Origin: Scatophagus argus
Lineage: Eukaryota > Chordata > Actinopteri > Scatophagidae
DNA length: 64,000 nucleotides
Direction: 5' to 3'
Assembly: GCF_020382885.2 (NCBI RefSeq)
Contig: NC_058502.1
Span: 9,309,501 to 9,373,500, forward strand
Part shown: piece by piece, positions 61,310 through 64,000 of the stretch
Numbering within the stretch: the stretch's first letter is position 1
Layout of the letters: every line of letters starts with the position of its first letter
Notes under the pieces: model-generated
Seen by the model: only the letters and a program-made list of their open reading frames with translations
Told to the model about the DNA's origin: nothing
Database searches by the model: none
Translations under genes and position numbers: made by a program

Positions 61310-64000
61310 AGATAGTGTCTGGGCCAGGCTTTCAGATTAAAAAATAAAATGTATATTTGGGCTTAATTAGCCATACATTTTTATTTTCATGAAAGCTTAT
61401 TATTTCAATTTGCTAGAAAATTTCACCACCTTAAATGCTAATGTAACCTGGCCTTTTAATATTGACCTATTTTAACAACTATGGCTTAGTTTCTCATGAC
61501 TATAATTAATGCAGAATAAAACAAGAATATTTATATTCAGAGTACATCAGGGCTTAATGGGAGCAATGGAAAAAGAGATTGTAAATGCACACCTTTGCTG
61601 TCATACATAAAAGATGTAAATTATTACATTTTTGTTTGGCTGGATATATACAACCCTCCCACCCAATGGAGGGAAATTCAGTTTCAAATCTACAAAGTAA
61701 ATATTCCTCCAAATCACCAGTTTGTCCGTTTTTCTCTCATCTCAAGAGAGGTGCCAATGCAGAAAAGAAAAACCAAACATCTTTTGGAGGAGCCAGGGTT
61801 CAAGACACACGTTGCGTCTGTGTTTGTGTGTGTGCTGAGGAGCGCAATCAAAAGCAAAGATGTGGACTCTCAAGCTCCACTGAAGTCAGCCCCCTTCGCT
61901 CTCTTCAGTCTCGCCTGCCTGTGGAGAGCTGAGGCATCTCTCTCTGGTCTCTCTCAACCCAGCACAGCACATTCATTATTAATCCACCAGTCTCTCCCTC
62001 CTTCTCAGCTCAGCCAATTACAGTCGGGCCCCCGCGACTGTTGCCTGTCTCATTTGACGCTGCACTGGTTGGCTTTGATGTCTCTATCAACACGAAAGAG
62101 CCAGAGACCGAGTCTTAATAGAGCAGAAGGGGATTATGTGACTGCCTGCCTCTGGGGGTGGAACAATTTTTTTAAAAATATATATGTTTAATTCATACTT
62201 TACTTTATTATCAGGAGACTGGTCCACGCTTTAGCCAGGGTCTTGCCACTCTGCTCTCCTATCACAGGGACATGGTAGTTAATCCTGTTACTTTTTCATT
62301 TGGGGAGTCACACAAGCCTGCAAGCAGAGCAAGCTGGTCTACCCGAGGCCTCGCACTCCTCCCTCCAGGGCCAGAGCCTTTCCTTCCTCTGCTCATTTCG
62401 TGTAGAGAAACGCCTTCATTAACCAGCAGCAACTCTGCATGCTACACTGATGCTTTGGTATGAGCTCAGGCTGCTTTTTTGGCTCATAAATGTTACGTTT
62501 TCTTTTTTAATTTTTATCAGAGTTCAAGTGTCAATTTGCTTTGAAATCAGTTCAGGAAATGGACTGTTACTTGGCAGAAATATCAAAACAATTCTCCATC
62601 TCATCTATTCAGAAACCACAGAAGTGAAAGCTCAGTCGTGTGAACTACAATTAGCAGTTAAGTTTGAACGAACACTATTGCTGTGCCTCGTCCACTGAAT
62701 ACTCACATTAATTTAGACGCTCTGGTCTTATGTTGAGTTAGTTATTTGTTTGAAGTGGGCTCTTTGCCCTCAGTTGAACTTTAATAATAATCCTTCCATC
62801 ACTTCCCTACCTCAGGTCCTAACCGCTATTTGCAGCACTGACCTTTAAAGCAGGAAGTTACTGTTAACACAGTTCTACCAGCTGCAACGACGACAACCTG
62901 CTTCACAACATTTTTCTCATGAAGCACAGCGCTTGGGCGCATTTGCCTTCCCATCTCACGACACATGCTCCACCACACAAGTTTAGGCTACAGGGACTGT
63001 GTGCGCCGTCACTTAAAATTACGGCTTCAGTTGACAGCAGTGATGTCAAGTTTTAAGGCCGCACTGGCGTCAGAGTTTGACGACAATTGCATATTATAAA
63101 AATTCCACTTTCTTTCTTCATGATTTTCATTAACTTAACAGTGGAGGGAGAATATTACATAAACCTCTGCTGTAATTTTCTGAGCATGACTCAAAGCACT
63201 GGGGAACCCCATGCAGAAGACACATCTCAAAGCTGTTTTCTTTTTAAGAAAAGACAACATTGCATACATTTATTAGGGATGGACGCCAATTCCAATACAT
63301 GCAAATCACCATTGTCCTTTAAATGTAGTGTTGACATTATTGCAAACACTTGTCTCCCTGCTGTTTTGTGTATTATATTTTTATTATCTTAGGATAAAAA
63401 AAAACATTAACAATTACATGGGATGCCTTGTTCTGCATAATTTAACGTATACACAGTGGGAACAGGAATGGCAATGCTTTAGACATCATCACAGCCTCTT
63501 CATAACCCCACCCACCCCCAACCCACTGCCCGCATGCAGTTTGCACTGCACAAAGACCAAAAGTCACGTGAGACAGCCTGCAAAGAGAGCACAAGAAGCA
63601 TTCACAGTAAAGGAGGATAGAAAGGAGGATAGGATGGAAGGGAGGGAGAGTAAAAGATGAGAGGAGAATGGGGGAGGAGGAGAAGAGAGGGAGTGAAACA
63701 AAGTGACTGCAGCACTGGCCTTGGTTTAGACAGGAGAAGGAGCAGCATAGTCCTAGTATATCAGTCTAACTCTTCTCCCACACTTCAACTCCCGTCTCCT
63801 GATTGTGGTACTCTTTCCATTGTCTTTGACACAAACAAAAATTTGTTATATATGCGGGGATTGTGTGTGTTTTATCTCATTTTTATATATACATACATAC
63901 ATATATATAATAGATATATATATGTATATATGTATAGCTACAGCACCTTTTCCCATGGGGCAACAGTGTCAATACCTCGCACATGGTACATGGCTGTGCC
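61310..64000. other. Gene-free right end of the window
   Basis: No exon could be supported. The 198-codon plus frame at 61595-62191 matches nothing known to me. The block at about 61890-62100 is less AT-rich and lacks repeats, so it might be a conserved non-coding element, though this is inference. 63600-63690 is a purine (GGA/GAG) tract and 63880-63935 an AT microsatellite (tatatatacatacatacata). Confidence 0.4.

Noticed and set aside
61595-62191. 198-codon open frame on the plus strand
   Set aside because: It begins in AT-rich sequence and matches no domain I know. Length alone is weak evidence in a 17-kb gene-free stretch.
1-64000. CRISPR, prophage, operon or other prokaryotic defence features
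   Set aside because: Spliced vertebrate genes and fish repeats throughout; none of these features fits.

Overview
The window is nuclear DNA from a bony fish, most likely a percomorph teleost. Genes are split by introns with GT-AG borders. Protein matches are to vertebrate families, intergenic DNA is AT-rich with many (CA)n tracts, and several interspersed sequences belong to repeat families I recognise from fish genomes. There are no operons, prokaryotic features, CRISPR arrays, or tRNA or rRNA genes that I can see.

Layout, left to right. (1) 94-2355, minus: four exons for the N-terminal cytoplasmic part of collagen XVII (col17a1); the rest of the gene lies beyond the left edge. (2) 2356-11248: gene-poor DNA with repeats and one weak candidate signal-peptide exon. 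(3) 11249-12145, plus: sfr1, a recombination-repair factor, complete in three exons. (4) 12382-26818, minus: cfap43, an axonemal WD-repeat/coiled-coil protein. I resolved 38 coding exons totalling 4,968 nt, exactly 1,655 codons plus stop. (5) 27095-29402, plus: gsto1, omega-class glutathione transferase, six exons, 239 aa, divergent from cfap43 across a 276-bp shared promoter with a perfect RFX X-box. (6) 30462-34520, minus: itprip, with its coding sequence in one exon and a probable non-coding first exon near 34.4 kb. (7) 35816-36778, plus: an intronless cholesterol 25-hydroxylase (ch25h). (8) 39033-40066: a decayed Tc1/mariner transposon. (9) 42211-46576, minus: fas (death receptor), nine coding exons, 301 aa. 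(10) 46577-64000: about 17 kb with no convincing gene. It holds microsatellites, two local tandem duplications, recognisable interspersed repeats, and one TATA-associated short reading frame that could be a first exon.

The order col17a1-sfr1-cfap43-gsto-itprip matches human 10q25.1. The convergent ch25h/fas pair matches human 10q23.31. The window therefore joins two blocks that lie well apart on the human chromosome. The genes do not form one pathway: they cover epithelial adhesion (col17a1), homologous recombination (sfr1), cilia (cfap43), thiol redox chemistry (gsto1), calcium-receptor modulation (itprip), oxysterol synthesis with antiviral effect (ch25h) and death-receptor signalling (fas).

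Exon borders were read by eye from splice sites and reading phase, and homology calls rest on remembered family sequences, not a search. I found no evidence of a wholly new biological system. The observations most worth checking are the X-box promoter, the ZNF143-type sfr1 promoter, the gsto1 end duplication, the itprip upstream ORF, the merged synteny blocks and the two candidate orphan first exons.
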